From SKLM01 sp964421785 (GTDB taxonomy: Bacteria; Chloroflexota; Anaerolineae; B4-G1): a stretch of 64,000 nucleotides of DNA. Location: positions 3,466-67,465 of the forward strand of contig CAYQZG010000003.1 in the NCBI GenBank assembly GCA_964421785.1, given 5' to 3'. A program made the translations under genes and the position numbers. The notes under the pieces are model-generated. The model had not been told where the DNA came from. It searched no databases and saw nothing but the letters and a program-made list of their open reading frames with translations. Shown here piece by piece: positions 42,325-50,303 of the stretch (the stretch's first letter is position 1; every line of letters begins with the position of its first letter).

Positions 42325-44022
42325 ATGACGGACGAAAAGAGATCTGATTTTATTCGAGATACTATCGAGCAGGACATTGAAGAAGGTAAGTTCGACGGGC
42401 GGGTTCACACCCGTTTCCCGCCAGAGCCGAATGGCTATCTACACATAGGACACGCGAAAGCGATCTCCATCAACTTCGGCGTGGCCGAGGCTTTCGGTGG
42501 GCTCTGCAACCTGCGGATGGACGACACCGATCCCACCAAGGAGAGATGGGAATACGTCGAGGCCATCGAGAGGGACATCCGTTGGCTCGGCTTCGATTGG
42601 GGCGACCGTTTGTTCTTTGCCTCGGATTACTTTGGCCAGCTCTATGAATGGGCGGTAGAACTGATCAAGAAAGGGAAGGCCTACGTAGATGACTTGAGTG
42701 CAGATCAGATTTCGGCGTACCGCGGTGACTTCACCACGCCGGGTCGGGAAAGCCCATACCGAAACCGCTCGGTGCTGGAAAACCTGGATCTGTTTGAGCG
42801 GATGCACGCCGGCGAGTATGAGGAGGGCGAGCGCGTTCTTCGGGCGAAGATTGATATGTCGTCACCCAATATGAACATGCGTGATCCGGTCATGTACCGC
42901 ATTCTGTATAAGACGCATTATAAGCAGGGTGATGACTGGTGCATCTATCCTACCTACGATTGGACGCACGGACAGTCGGATTCGATTGAGGGGATCACGC
43001 ATTCACTCTGTTCTCTCGAGTTCGAGGATCATCGTCCGCTCTACAATTGGTTCCTGGAGGCGCTGGAGATCCGCCATCCGGGAGTATACGGCACTCCTAG
43101 GCAGATTGAGTTCGCGCGGCTCAATCTCAGCCATACGGTGATGAGCAAGCGTTTTCTCCTGCAGTTGGTCGAGGAGGGATACGTCGACGGTTGGGACGAT
43201 CCACGGATGCCCACCATCTCGGGGATGCGGCGGCGGGGCTATCCGCCCGGCGCAATTCGTGCTTTCCTTGACGAGATCGGCGTGGCAAAAGCCGATAGCC
43301 TGATCGATATGCACATGTTGGAGCACTTCGTCCGCGACGAGCTGAACAGGAGCGCGCCCCGGGTGATGGCGGTGATGGAGCCGCTCAAGGTCGTTATCGA
43401 GAACTACCCCGAGGATCGAACCGACGTCTTTGAGGTGGACATCAACCCGGAGGATCCGGATTCCGGCAAGCGGAAGGTGCCTTTCTCCCGCGTGATCTAC
43501 ATCGAGCGGGGCGACTTTCGAGAGGACCCACCGAAGAGGTTCCAGCGCCTGGCACCGGGCCGGGAGGTGCGGCTCAAGCGGGCGTATCTCATCACCTGCG
43601 AGGACGTGATCAAAGACGACGGCGAGATTGTCGAGCTGCGCTGCAGATACGATCCGGAGACGAAGGGCGGCGTGGCGCCTGATGGGCGTTACGTTCGCAC
43701 GCTCCACTGGGTCTCGGCTGAGCACGCCCTTGACGTCGACGTGCGGCTCTACGACAGGCTCTTCACCAAGGCCGATATGGGCGACATTCCCGACGACAAG
43801 GCCTTTGCGGACTACCTAAACCCGGATTCGCTGGAGCTGACCACGGCCAAAGCTGAGCCCAGCCTGGCAGAGGCGGAACCGGGGGATCGGTTCCAGTTCT
43901 ACCGCAAGAGCTACGTCTGTGTCGATCCGGACTCGACCGAGGAGCGTCTGGTTTTCAACCGCACCGTGCCCTTGCGCAGCACCTGGGCGAAGATCCAGGA
44001 GCGACTTGAGCGACGGAAGTAG
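42325..44022 (+). CDS. glnS: Glutamine--tRNA ligase
   Basis: Class I aminoacyl-tRNA synthetase charging tRNA-Gln directly. 565 residues. FPPEPNGYLHIGHAKAISIN carries the HIGH motif, RMDDTDPTKE and YDWTHGQSDSIEGITHSLC are typical of GlnRS, and LSHTVMSKRFL is the KMSKS equivalent. The C-terminal anticodon-binding beta-barrels are complete (RVIYIERGDFREDPPKRFQR). The ATG at 42325 has GGAGGAG seven bases upstream. A GluRS gene follows; direct GlnRS is found only in some bacterial groups. Confidence 0.96.
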   Translation: MTDEKRSDFIRDTIEQDIEEGKFDGRVHTRFPPEPNGYLHIGHAKAISINFGVAEAFGGLCNLRMDDTDPTKERWEYVEAIERDIRWLGFDWGDRLFFASDYFGQLYEWAVELIKKGKAYVDDLSADQISAYRGDFTTPGRESPYRNRSVLENLDLFERMHAGEYEEGERVLRAKIDMSSPNMNMRDPVMYRILYKTHYKQGDDWCIYPTYDWTHGQSDSIEGITHSLCSLEFEDHRPLYNWFLEALEIRHPGVYGTPRQIEFARLNLSHTVMSKRFLLQLVEEGYVDGWDDPRMPTISGMRRRGYPPGAIRAFLDEIGVAKADSLIDMHMLEHFVRDELNRSAPRVMAVMEPLKVVIENYPEDRTDVFEVDINPEDPDSGKRKVPFSRVIYIERGDFREDPPKRFQRLAPGREVRLKRAYLITCEDVIKDDGEIVELRCRYDPETKGGVAPDGRYVRTLHWVSAEHALDVDVRLYDRLFTKADMGDIPDDKAFADYLNPDSLELTTAKAEPSLAEAEPGDRFQFYRKSYVCVDPDSTEERLVFNRTVPLRSTWAKIQERLERRK

Positions 44023-44044
44023 GGAGTGGGGAATAGGAGAGAGA

Positions 44045-45562
44045 ATGTCCGTTCCGGTGACCGCTTCGACCCGCGTTCGTTTTGCCCCCAGCCCGACGGG
44101 GGAGCCGCATATTGGCAACATCCGCACCGTGGTGTTCAACTGGCTCTTCGCAAGACATCAGAATGGCCAGTTCATTTTGCGGATTGAGGATACGGATCGT
44201 GAGCGATATCAGCCCGAGACGATTCCCGTGATTATGGACGGCCTGCGCTGGCTCGGCATGGCGTGGGACGAGGGGCCTAGCGTGGAGGCGCTGGAGCGGT
44301 CCGGGGTAGGGGACGCGTCGCTGTACGGCACTGGGGGGGGCAAGGGGCCCTACGTCCAGTCCGAGCGTCTGGATAGATACCGCCAGGTCGCCGAGGAGCT
44401 GGTGGAGCGAGGGTGGGCCTATCGCTGCAACTGCACGCCGGAGCGGCTGGCGCGGGTGCGGGAGCGTCAGCGAGCGGCGGGCGAGCACGTCATGTACGAT
44501 CGCCACTGCCGAGATCTGGCGGTCCCCGTCCCTCCGGACGAAGCGCACGTGATCCGGCTCAAGGTTCCGCTGGAGGGTGAGACAGTTGTCCGCGACGCCA
44601 TCTACGGCGATGTGGCTTTCGACAACGCACTGATCGATGACCAGATCCTGCTCAAGTCGGACGGGTTTCCGACCTATCACCTGGCAGTGGTGGTCGACGA
44701 TCACCATATGGCGATTAGCCACGTGATCCGCGGCGATGAGTGGATATCGAGTACGCCCAAGCGAGTTCTCATCTACCGGGCCATGGGCTGGGACCCTCCG
44801 ACGTATTGTCACGTGCCCCTGGTCAACGGGCCGGATGGAAAGAAGCTGTCGAAGCGGCACGGCGCGACGTCCGTCACGGAGTTTCGGGATCAGGGCTATC
44901 TGCCGGAGGCTTTGTTCAACTTTCTGGCGCTCCTCGGTTGGTCGCCGGGGGAGGGGGAGGAGCAGGAGGTCTTCAGCCGCGAGGAGTTGATCGAGCGCTT
45001 CGACCTGTTCCGGGTCAACACGTCCCCGGCCATCTTCTCCTACGAGAAGCTAAACTGGATGAACGGCGTCTACATCCGAAACCTCTCCGAGGAGGAGCTG
45101 GTGGAGCGGCTGCTGCCCTTCTGGCAGCGGGCGGGTCTGGTGCCGGAGCCGTGTCCGGAGCAGATGCGACCCCGCCTGAAGCTGGCTGCGTCGCTGGTGC
45201 AGGAGCGGCTCAAGACGTTGGACGAGGTCGTCGAGTGGACGGATTTCATGTTCGATGAGATCGAGCCACCGCCTATGGAGCGGTTGGTGCCGAAGAAGAT
45301 GACGGCGGAGGAGAGCGCGGAGATGCTGTGCGGAGCACGAGACCTGCTGGCGGGGATCGAGCTCTTCGAGGCCGAGACCATCGAGCAGCCTCTGCGCGAT
45401 CTGACCGATGAGCTAGATGTCAGCGTGGGGCAGCTGCTCGGCACGCTCCGTTGGGTCACGACGAACAAGAAGGCGACCCCTCCGCTCTTTGGCACGCTGG
45501 CGGCCATCGGACGCGAGCGGGTGTTGAGGCGCCTGGACGCGGCGATTGATCGGCTGACTTGA
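44045..45562 (+). CDS. gltX: Glutamate--tRNA ligase
   Basis: Class I synthetase charging tRNA-Glu. 505 residues. VRFAPSPTGEPHIGNIRTV contains the HIGH-type motif (HIGN), followed by FILRIEDTDRERYQPE; the KMSKS equivalent is KKLSKRHGATSV. A helical anticodon-binding domain forms the C-terminal third. Between residues ~78 and ~105 there is a small insertion (VEALERSGVGDASLYGTGGG). The ATG at 44045 follows AGGAGAGAG and lies 22 bases after glnS, so glnS-gltX form an operon. The first 66-bp direct repeat begins seven bases after the stop. Confidence 0.95.
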   Translation: MSVPVTASTRVRFAPSPTGEPHIGNIRTVVFNWLFARHQNGQFILRIEDTDRERYQPETIPVIMDGLRWLGMAWDEGPSVEALERSGVGDASLYGTGGGKGPYVQSERLDRYRQVAEELVERGWAYRCNCTPERLARVRERQRAAGEHVMYDRHCRDLAVPVPPDEAHVIRLKVPLEGETVVRDAIYGDVAFDNALIDDQILLKSDGFPTYHLAVVVDDHHMAISHVIRGDEWISSTPKRVLIYRAMGWDPPTYCHVPLVNGPDGKKLSKRHGATSVTEFRDQGYLPEALFNFLALLGWSPGEGEEQEVFSREELIERFDLFRVNTSPAIFSYEKLNWMNGVYIRNLSEEELVERLLPFWQRAGLVPEPCPEQMRPRLKLAASLVQERLKTLDEVVEWTDFMFDEIEPPPMERLVPKKMTAEESAEMLCGARDLLAGIELFEAETIEQPLRDLTDELDVSVGQLLGTLRWVTTNKKATPPLFGTLAAIGRERVLRRLDAAIDRLT

Positions 45563-45569
45563 GGCAGGG

Positions 45570-45635
45570 GGCAAGAGGCAGGAAGCAAGCCGTTTTGGAG
45601 ACATGGTTGAATAAGAGGGTTGTTGAGAGAGGTCA
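45570..45635 (+). repeat. 66-bp direct repeat flanking rpoN (left copy)
   Basis: Matches 47118-47183 at 62 of 66 positions. It begins GGCAAGAGGCAGGAAGCAAG, contains GTTTTGGAGAC and AAGAGGGTTGTTGAGAG, and ends with GAGAGAGGTCA directly before the rpoN ATG, so it supplies the ribosome binding site of rpoN. Confidence 0.92.
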
Positions 45636-47162
45636 ATGAGGCTTGTCCAGACCCCGAGGCCTGTCCAGGGCCTTAAGCAGAAGCCGACGGTATCTCCCCA
45701 GCTGGTGCTGGCGAATAAGCTGCTGCAGTTCTCGTCGCTGGAGCTGGAACAGGCCATCGCTCGGGAGTTGGCCGAGAACCCGGCCCTGGAGGTGCGCGAG
45801 GTTCAACGGTGCCCCGTGTGCGGTGCGGAGGTGACGGCCGGTAGGTGTCCAACGTGTGGTGCTGCGATCAGAGATCGTATGGTTGAGGCCAATCGCGATC
45901 ATGGGGATGCTTTCGATGGAGGTGCCGACACCTTCGCAGGAAACGGTGCTGCTGGTGAATGGAGCGATACGATCTCGAGGTTGCCGTCGAGCACGACGTT
46001 GGCCGAGCATCTTCTGCGTCAGGCACGTGTGAGCTTGGCTCCAAGCGACGTCTCCATTGCGCGTCACATAATAGGGAGCATCGATGATCGGGGATTCCTC
46101 TCACGCGACGTGTCTGACATAGCGTCCGATCTTGATATCGAGGGAGAGTGCGTCGAGGAGGTTCTGGCGGTCGTTCAGTCTCTGGAGCCGGTGGGTATCG
46201 CCGCGCGAGATGCTCGTGATTGTCTCTTAATTCAGATCGCGGACTTGCGCTATGACAGTGTCGAGCAATCGGTGGCGGAGCGCCTGATTCGCGACCAGTG
46301 GGATAGATTGGGGCGCTCTTCCCTCGCGAGCCTGGGGCAGGAGGTGGATGCCTCGATTGACGAGGTCCGGGGTGCCTTGCGCTTCATCAGAGAGAACCTC
46401 AATCCGTTTCCGGCGCACGCCTTCTGGGCAGATGGGCGGAGGGCGTCGTCAAAGGGTGAGGTCAGATGCCCACAGCCTGATGTCATCATCCGTGAGAGTG
46501 ACGCCTCAGGGGGCTACGAGATCGAACTCCCGAAGGCGGGCAGCTACGGGCTGCGGGTCAGTGATTCTTACCGGCAAGTGATGGATGGTGGGAGTAAGCG
46601 CCACTCCCTGGGCGATGGTAATGGCTCGCCGGAGACTGCATCGCCCTGTGATCCTCAGGCTTGGAAGCGTTGGGAGGAGCTCTGCGGACGTGCTCGCCTG
46701 TTCGTGAGGAGCATCAAGCAGCGTTGGGAAACTCTCCACGAGTTGATGTGCTGTCTCGTCGATTATCAATGCGATTTCCTGATGCACGGTGAGCAGTGTT
46801 TGAGACCGCTGACACGTGCCCAGGTAGCCGAGATGATGGGCGTGCATGAATCGACGGTCAGTCGAGCTGTGGCCGGGAAGCACGTTGAGCTACCTTGCGG
46901 TAAGGTCGTCTCGCTGGATACGTTCTTCGATAGTGCGGCACCGATTAAGCACGTAATCGAGGAGTTGGTCGACCAAGAAAAGGGATCTCTCAGCGATAGA
47001 GCGATCGCGGAGAGGTTGGCTGAGCGAGGCTATGACGTCTCTCGCCGGACAGTGGCGAAGTATCGGAATGCCTTGAACATCCTTCCCTCGTCGTTGCGCA
47101 GAAGGAGCAAAGAGCTAGGCAAGAGGCAGGAAACAAGCTGTTTTGGAGACTTGGTTGGATAA
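45636..47162 (+). CDS. rpoN: RNA polymerase sigma-54 factor
   Basis: The alternative sigma factor that recognises -24/-12 promoters and needs AAA+ activators. 508 residues. Region I resembles the family (LKQKPTVSPQLVLANKLLQF, LELEQAIARELAENPALEV); an uncommon zinc-ribbon insert follows (CPVCGAEVTAGRCPTCGAA). The core-binding and HTH regions are present (MMGVHESTVSRAVAGKHVEL), as is the RpoN box as VSRRTVAKYRNALNI. An in-frame 18-bp repeat (GGGAGTAAGCGCCACTCC at 46590-46607, GSKRHS) interrupts the central region. The last 14 residues (GKRQETSCFGDLVG) are encoded by the right 66-bp repeat. An NtrC-type activator lies 1.4 kb downstream. Confidence 0.95.
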   Translation: MRLVQTPRPVQGLKQKPTVSPQLVLANKLLQFSSLELEQAIARELAENPALEVREVQRCPVCGAEVTAGRCPTCGAAIRDRMVEANRDHGDAFDGGADTFAGNGAAGEWSDTISRLPSSTTLAEHLLRQARVSLAPSDVSIARHIIGSIDDRGFLSRDVSDIASDLDIEGECVEEVLAVVQSLEPVGIAARDARDCLLIQIADLRYDSVEQSVAERLIRDQWDRLGRSSLASLGQEVDASIDEVRGALRFIRENLNPFPAHAFWADGRRASSKGEVRCPQPDVIIRESDASGGYEIELPKAGSYGLRVSDSYRQVMDGGSKRHSLGDGNGSPETASPCDPQAWKRWEELCGRARLFVRSIKQRWETLHELMCCLVDYQCDFLMHGEQCLRPLTRAQVAEMMGVHESTVSRAVAGKHVELPCGKVVSLDTFFDSAAPIKHVIEELVDQEKGSLSDRAIAERLAERGYDVSRRTVAKYRNALNILPSSLRRRSKELGKRQETSCFGDLVG

Positions 47163-47183
47163 GAGGGTTGTTGAGAGAGGTCA
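47118..47183 (+). repeat. 66-bp direct repeat flanking rpoN (right copy)
   Basis: Four mismatches to 45570-45635. It encodes the end of RpoN, including its TAA stop, and overlaps the putative start of the beta-helix lipoprotein gene. Confidence 0.92.
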
Positions 47184-48397
47184 TCCCCGTATGCACGACA
47201 TTGATGCTGGCCTCTTTTGCTGTGATTCTTTGGCTCGCGGGATGTTCGTCTGAGCCTGGAACTGATACTTCGGAAGTAACAAATCGAACGCTCTACGTTT
47301 CTGGCTCGTCCTACTGTGCTGGTCAGCGCCCCTGCTATGCGAGTATTCAAGCTGCTGTGGATGGTGCTGCTGAAGGGGACGTCATCAAAGTCGCTCGGGG
47401 TATCTACACGACGACGGCTTCGCAGGTAGTCACTATTAGAAAGGGCATACAGTTGGTCGGGGGATACCATGTGGACGATTGGTCCCTATCCCGTTCGGAT
47501 ACCCAGCCTACGATTATTGACGCCGAACAGATTCCAGGACGCCGTGGCGTGTCTATCGATGGGAGAGGTGTTCCAACGATCACGCTGAAGGGCTTTCGGA
47601 TACGCCGTGGGGACGCCCAGGCATCTGGAGGAGGGGGAGTCTACGTGGCGGGTGGATCGGTTGTCCTCGAGGATCATGTGATCGAAGCGTGCACTGCCGA
47701 CGTCCGCGGAGGTGGTCTATTCATCAGCGACGGTAGCGTTCATCTTAGAAACAGCACTCTGCAGGGCAATGCGGCGCAATATGGGGGAGGACTGTACGTC
47801 GATGGAGGGAACGTCTTGTTGGAGCAAAACACCTTTATGGACAACGAGGCTCCGCCGGCAGGCGGTGCGATTGCCATAGATGGGGGTGTTGTAGCAGGGT
47901 CTAACAACGTTGTGGCCAAGAACGCGCTGGCCGGGGCAGGGGTCTATTTGTCCGGTGGCCACCTCACTGCCAGCCACTGGACCTTGGTTGAAAATGGTCG
48001 CTATGGCATCATTGCTGATCTTGGCATCGAGATTGAGAGTGGCTCGGTCACCCTACGCGACAGCATTGTCGCTTCGCACAAGGGTGGGCTTTGCGGGGCT
48101 GGTGCGGTAGCCCAACAGACCCTTTTCCATCGTGTGGATCAGCCATGTATCGCGGGTGCTTCGTGCGTAAGCAACCTATTTGGCGACCCGAAGTTCGTAG
48201 CGCCTTTGGTCGGCGATTATCATATTGCGGCCGATTCGGCTGCGGTAGATCGAGGCTGCAGCGTGGACGTCACCCGAGACATAGATGGGGATATGAGGCC
48301 GGTTGGGGCAGCTTCTGATATTGGCGCTGATGAGATTGAGCCCGACAGGACGTATCTGCCTCTAATCGTGCGACAGAGTGGATCGCACAGGCCATGA
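47168..48397 (+). CDS. Right-handed beta-helix lipoprotein
   Basis: A 409-residue predicted lipoprotein: signal peptide with lipobox LAGC at about residues 23-26 (ASFAVILWLAGCSS), then a pectate-lyase-like beta-helix built of repeated turns such as GGGVYVAGGSVVLEDHVI, GGGLFISDGSVHLRNSTL and GGGLYVDGGNVLLEQNTF. It ends with RDIDGDMRPVGAASDIGADE, a closing motif common in surface beta-helix proteins. It should be attached to the outer face of the membrane and bind or cleave polysaccharide. The start is uncertain; TTG at 47168 lies in the right 66-bp repeat and gives a complete signal peptide, while ATG at 47204 would truncate it. Confidence 0.82.
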   Translation: MLREVIPVCTTLMLASFAVILWLAGCSSEPGTDTSEVTNRTLYVSGSSYCAGQRPCYASIQAAVDGAAEGDVIKVARGIYTTTASQVVTIRKGIQLVGGYHVDDWSLSRSDTQPTIIDAEQIPGRRGVSIDGRGVPTITLKGFRIRRGDAQASGGGGVYVAGGSVVLEDHVIEACTADVRGGGLFISDGSVHLRNSTLQGNAAQYGGGLYVDGGNVLLEQNTFMDNEAPPAGGAIAIDGGVVAGSNNVVAKNALAGAGVYLSGGHLTASHWTLVENGRYGIIADLGIEIESGSVTLRDSIVASHKGGLCGAGAVAQQTLFHRVDQPCIAGASCVSNLFGDPKFVAPLVGDYHIAADSAAVDRGCSVDVTRDIDGDMRPVGAASDIGADEIEPDRTYLPLIVRQSGSHRP

Positions 48398-48427
48398 GCC
48401 ATCCGCTTGCGTTGAGTCTCTGCAGCG

Positions 48428-48472
48428 AGAGGCAAGAGGCAGGAAGCAGGAGGCAAGAGGCGGGAAGCAAGA
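48428..48472. repeat. GGCAAGA/GGCAGGA/AGCAGGA purine-rich tandem repeat
   Basis: Irregular 7-bp units (GAGGCAAGAGGCAGGAAGC and GGAGGCAAGAGGCGGGAAGC) between the lipoprotein gene and the regulator gene. The same motif occurs at the ends of minD, gltX, rpoN and the 25-kb receiver gene, and as the left part of the composite repeat in coding regions. Confidence 0.8.
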
Positions 48473-48552
48473 GGTAACTTGCCGAGTTTCATCGTAGCTC
48501 ATTGGCAGGTGGACGGGCGAGCGAGTGTCTCAGAAGGTAAAGGAGTTGAGCT

Positions 48553-49947
48553 ATGACGGCTACTGTTCTGACCATTGATGACGACGAGATGATACGCTCT
48601 TTCTTCGGCAGTATTTTGGAAGAGGAGGGATACGAGGTTCTTTCAGCCGCGACGGGGGCTGAGGGTGAGGCACTCTTGCGGCAGAGGCCGATAGATATCG
48701 TGTTGCTCGATCTGCGACTCCCCGACATCGATGGTCTGGTGATTCTGCGAAGGATCAAGCGGCAGGAATTGAACGTTCACGTCATCGTCTTGACCGCCTA
48801 CGGCGCTGTACCTAGTGCAGTGGAGGCCATGAAGCTGGGGGCATATGATTACATCGACAAGCCCTCCGATGCCTCGAAGCTGAAGCTGGTCATCAAGAGA
48901 GCGCTCAAGGAGCTCGCTATGAAGCGGGAAATCCAGCGTCTGCGAGAGAAAGCTGGTGATTACCCCGGAGGGTGGATAGTTGGGGAGAATGAGAAGATGC
49001 GCCGCATCTCAAATTTGGTCGGCAAGGTGGCTGAGGGCAAGGCCACCGTGCTACTTCAGGGTGAGAGCGGTACGGGCAAGGAGGTTGTGGCGCGGGCCAT
49101 CCACAGACAGAGCCCTCGGGCCGAGAACCCCTTCCTGCCCATTAACTGTGCTGCCATACCTGAGGATCTTCTAGAGAGCGAGCTGTTTGGTTTCGAGGAA
49201 GGGGCTTTCACCGGGGCGAAACGTCGGAAGAGAGGCTTACTCCAGGTGGCCGACGGGGGCACTTTGTTCCTTGATGAGATCGGGGAGATGCCGCCAAAGA
49301 TGCAGGTGAAGATGCTTCGTGTCCTAGAGACGCAGAAGATCCGCCGCATTGGCGGAACCAGAGACGTTGAGATCGACGTTCGATTCATCGCTGCCTCCAA
49401 TCGTGACTTGAAAGCAGCTATCGAGGATAGGGCTTTTCGGGAGGATCTCTACTACCGCCTTGGTGTGGTCGTCATAGACTTGCCACCTCTCCGCGAACGT
49501 ATAGAGGACCTGGAGCTCTTTGTTGCGGCTTTCGTTGACGAGTTCAACCGGGCGATGGGTAAGAGCATCATGGGAGTGAGCAGCGAGTCCCTCAGGGTGA
49601 TGAGGCGCTATGCCTGGCCTGGGAATATTCGTGAGCTGCGGAATGTGATTGAGCGAGCGATGGTGCTCTGCGAGCGCGATGAGATACACCCGTCACATCT
49701 GCCCGCTGAACTGAGCGCTGGACATGCAGCTTATGATTGCGCTGATGGGTCAGAACCAGCCACTGCGCTTACTGCGGGTCTGCCGGCTGATGGTCTCAAT
49801 CTCACGGATGTGGTGACCGGCTTGGAGCGACGTTTCATTGAGAAGGCGATGGAACGAACTGACGGGAACCAGACGGAGGCGGCGAAGCTTCTTTCCATCT
49901 CACGGGATCAACTGCGTTATCGCCTTGAGAAATATGGCATGGTCTAA
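48553..49947 (+). CDS. Sigma-54-dependent response regulator (NtrC family)
   Basis: A 464-residue activator. Receiver: acidic residues in TIDDDEMIR, acceptor D53 in VLLDLRLPDIDG, Lys in YIDKPSDAS. AAA+ domain: Walker A GESGTGKE (residues ~170-177), the sigma-54 contact loop EEGAFTGAKRRK, Walker B GGTLFLDEIGEMPP, and arginine-finger region REDLYYRLGVV. C-terminal Fis-type HTH: NQTEAAKLLSISRDQLRYRL. The ATG follows AAAGGAG. It should activate RpoN-dependent promoters such as the one at 50236; the kinase at 50304 is the likely partner. Confidence 0.95.
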   Translation: MTATVLTIDDDEMIRSFFGSILEEEGYEVLSAATGAEGEALLRQRPIDIVLLDLRLPDIDGLVILRRIKRQELNVHVIVLTAYGAVPSAVEAMKLGAYDYIDKPSDASKLKLVIKRALKELAMKREIQRLREKAGDYPGGWIVGENEKMRRISNLVGKVAEGKATVLLQGESGTGKEVVARAIHRQSPRAENPFLPINCAAIPEDLLESELFGFEEGAFTGAKRRKRGLLQVADGGTLFLDEIGEMPPKMQVKMLRVLETQKIRRIGGTRDVEIDVRFIAASNRDLKAAIEDRAFREDLYYRLGVVVIDLPPLRERIEDLELFVAAFVDEFNRAMGKSIMGVSSESLRVMRRYAWPGNIRELRNVIERAMVLCERDEIHPSHLPAELSAGHAAYDCADGSEPATALTAGLPADGLNLTDVVTGLERRFIEKAMERTDGNQTEAAKLLSISRDQLRYRLEKYGMV

Positions 49948-50235
49948 CCGCCGGGCAGATCGGATCGTGTGGATTTTTCCACAAGGCGAGGAAAATCCTC
50001 CTCATTTTCGCCTCCCGTAGTCGAAGACGCACCGCTGAATCTCGCTGCTTTTAGATCTTACCTCACATTTTGCTCTGTACCGCGCCGTTCGACTCTCCAT
50101 CTTGCCCTTTTCCCCAATCGCGAATCCTCATCTAGCCCAGACCTCATCGTCGTACGGGACACATTGAGTCCTTTTCAGATGATTGACTGTGATACATAGG
50201 GCGACGGCTTCGGAATCCCGTTGATCAAGGGGGGC
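49948..50235. other. Regulatory intergenic region upstream of the sensor kinase
   Basis: About 290 bases with low G+C and C/T-rich stretches, in contrast to the neighbours. This is where enhancer sites for the NtrC-type activator would be expected. I see no clear inverted-repeat operator and no gene. Confidence 0.45.
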
Positions 50236-50251
50236 TTGGCACGATTCTTGC
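50236..50251 (+). promoter_or_regulatory. Sigma-54 (-24/-12) promoter
   Basis: TTGGCACGATTCTTGC matches the consensus TTGGCACG-N4-TTGC. The invariant GG (50238-50239) and GC (50250-50251) are ten bases apart, as required. It lies 53 bases before the sensor kinase start and next to a regulator and sigma factor of the matching type. Confidence 0.88.
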
Positions 50252-50303
50252 GACAATAGTAGAGTGAATCAACCTGAGTTCTAGTCTCACACAGGGGTAT
50301 GAC

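Noticed and set aside
45570..47183. The rpoN-flanking repeats as ends of an insertion sequence
   Set aside because: They are direct, not inverted, no transposase lies between them, and no target duplication is visible.
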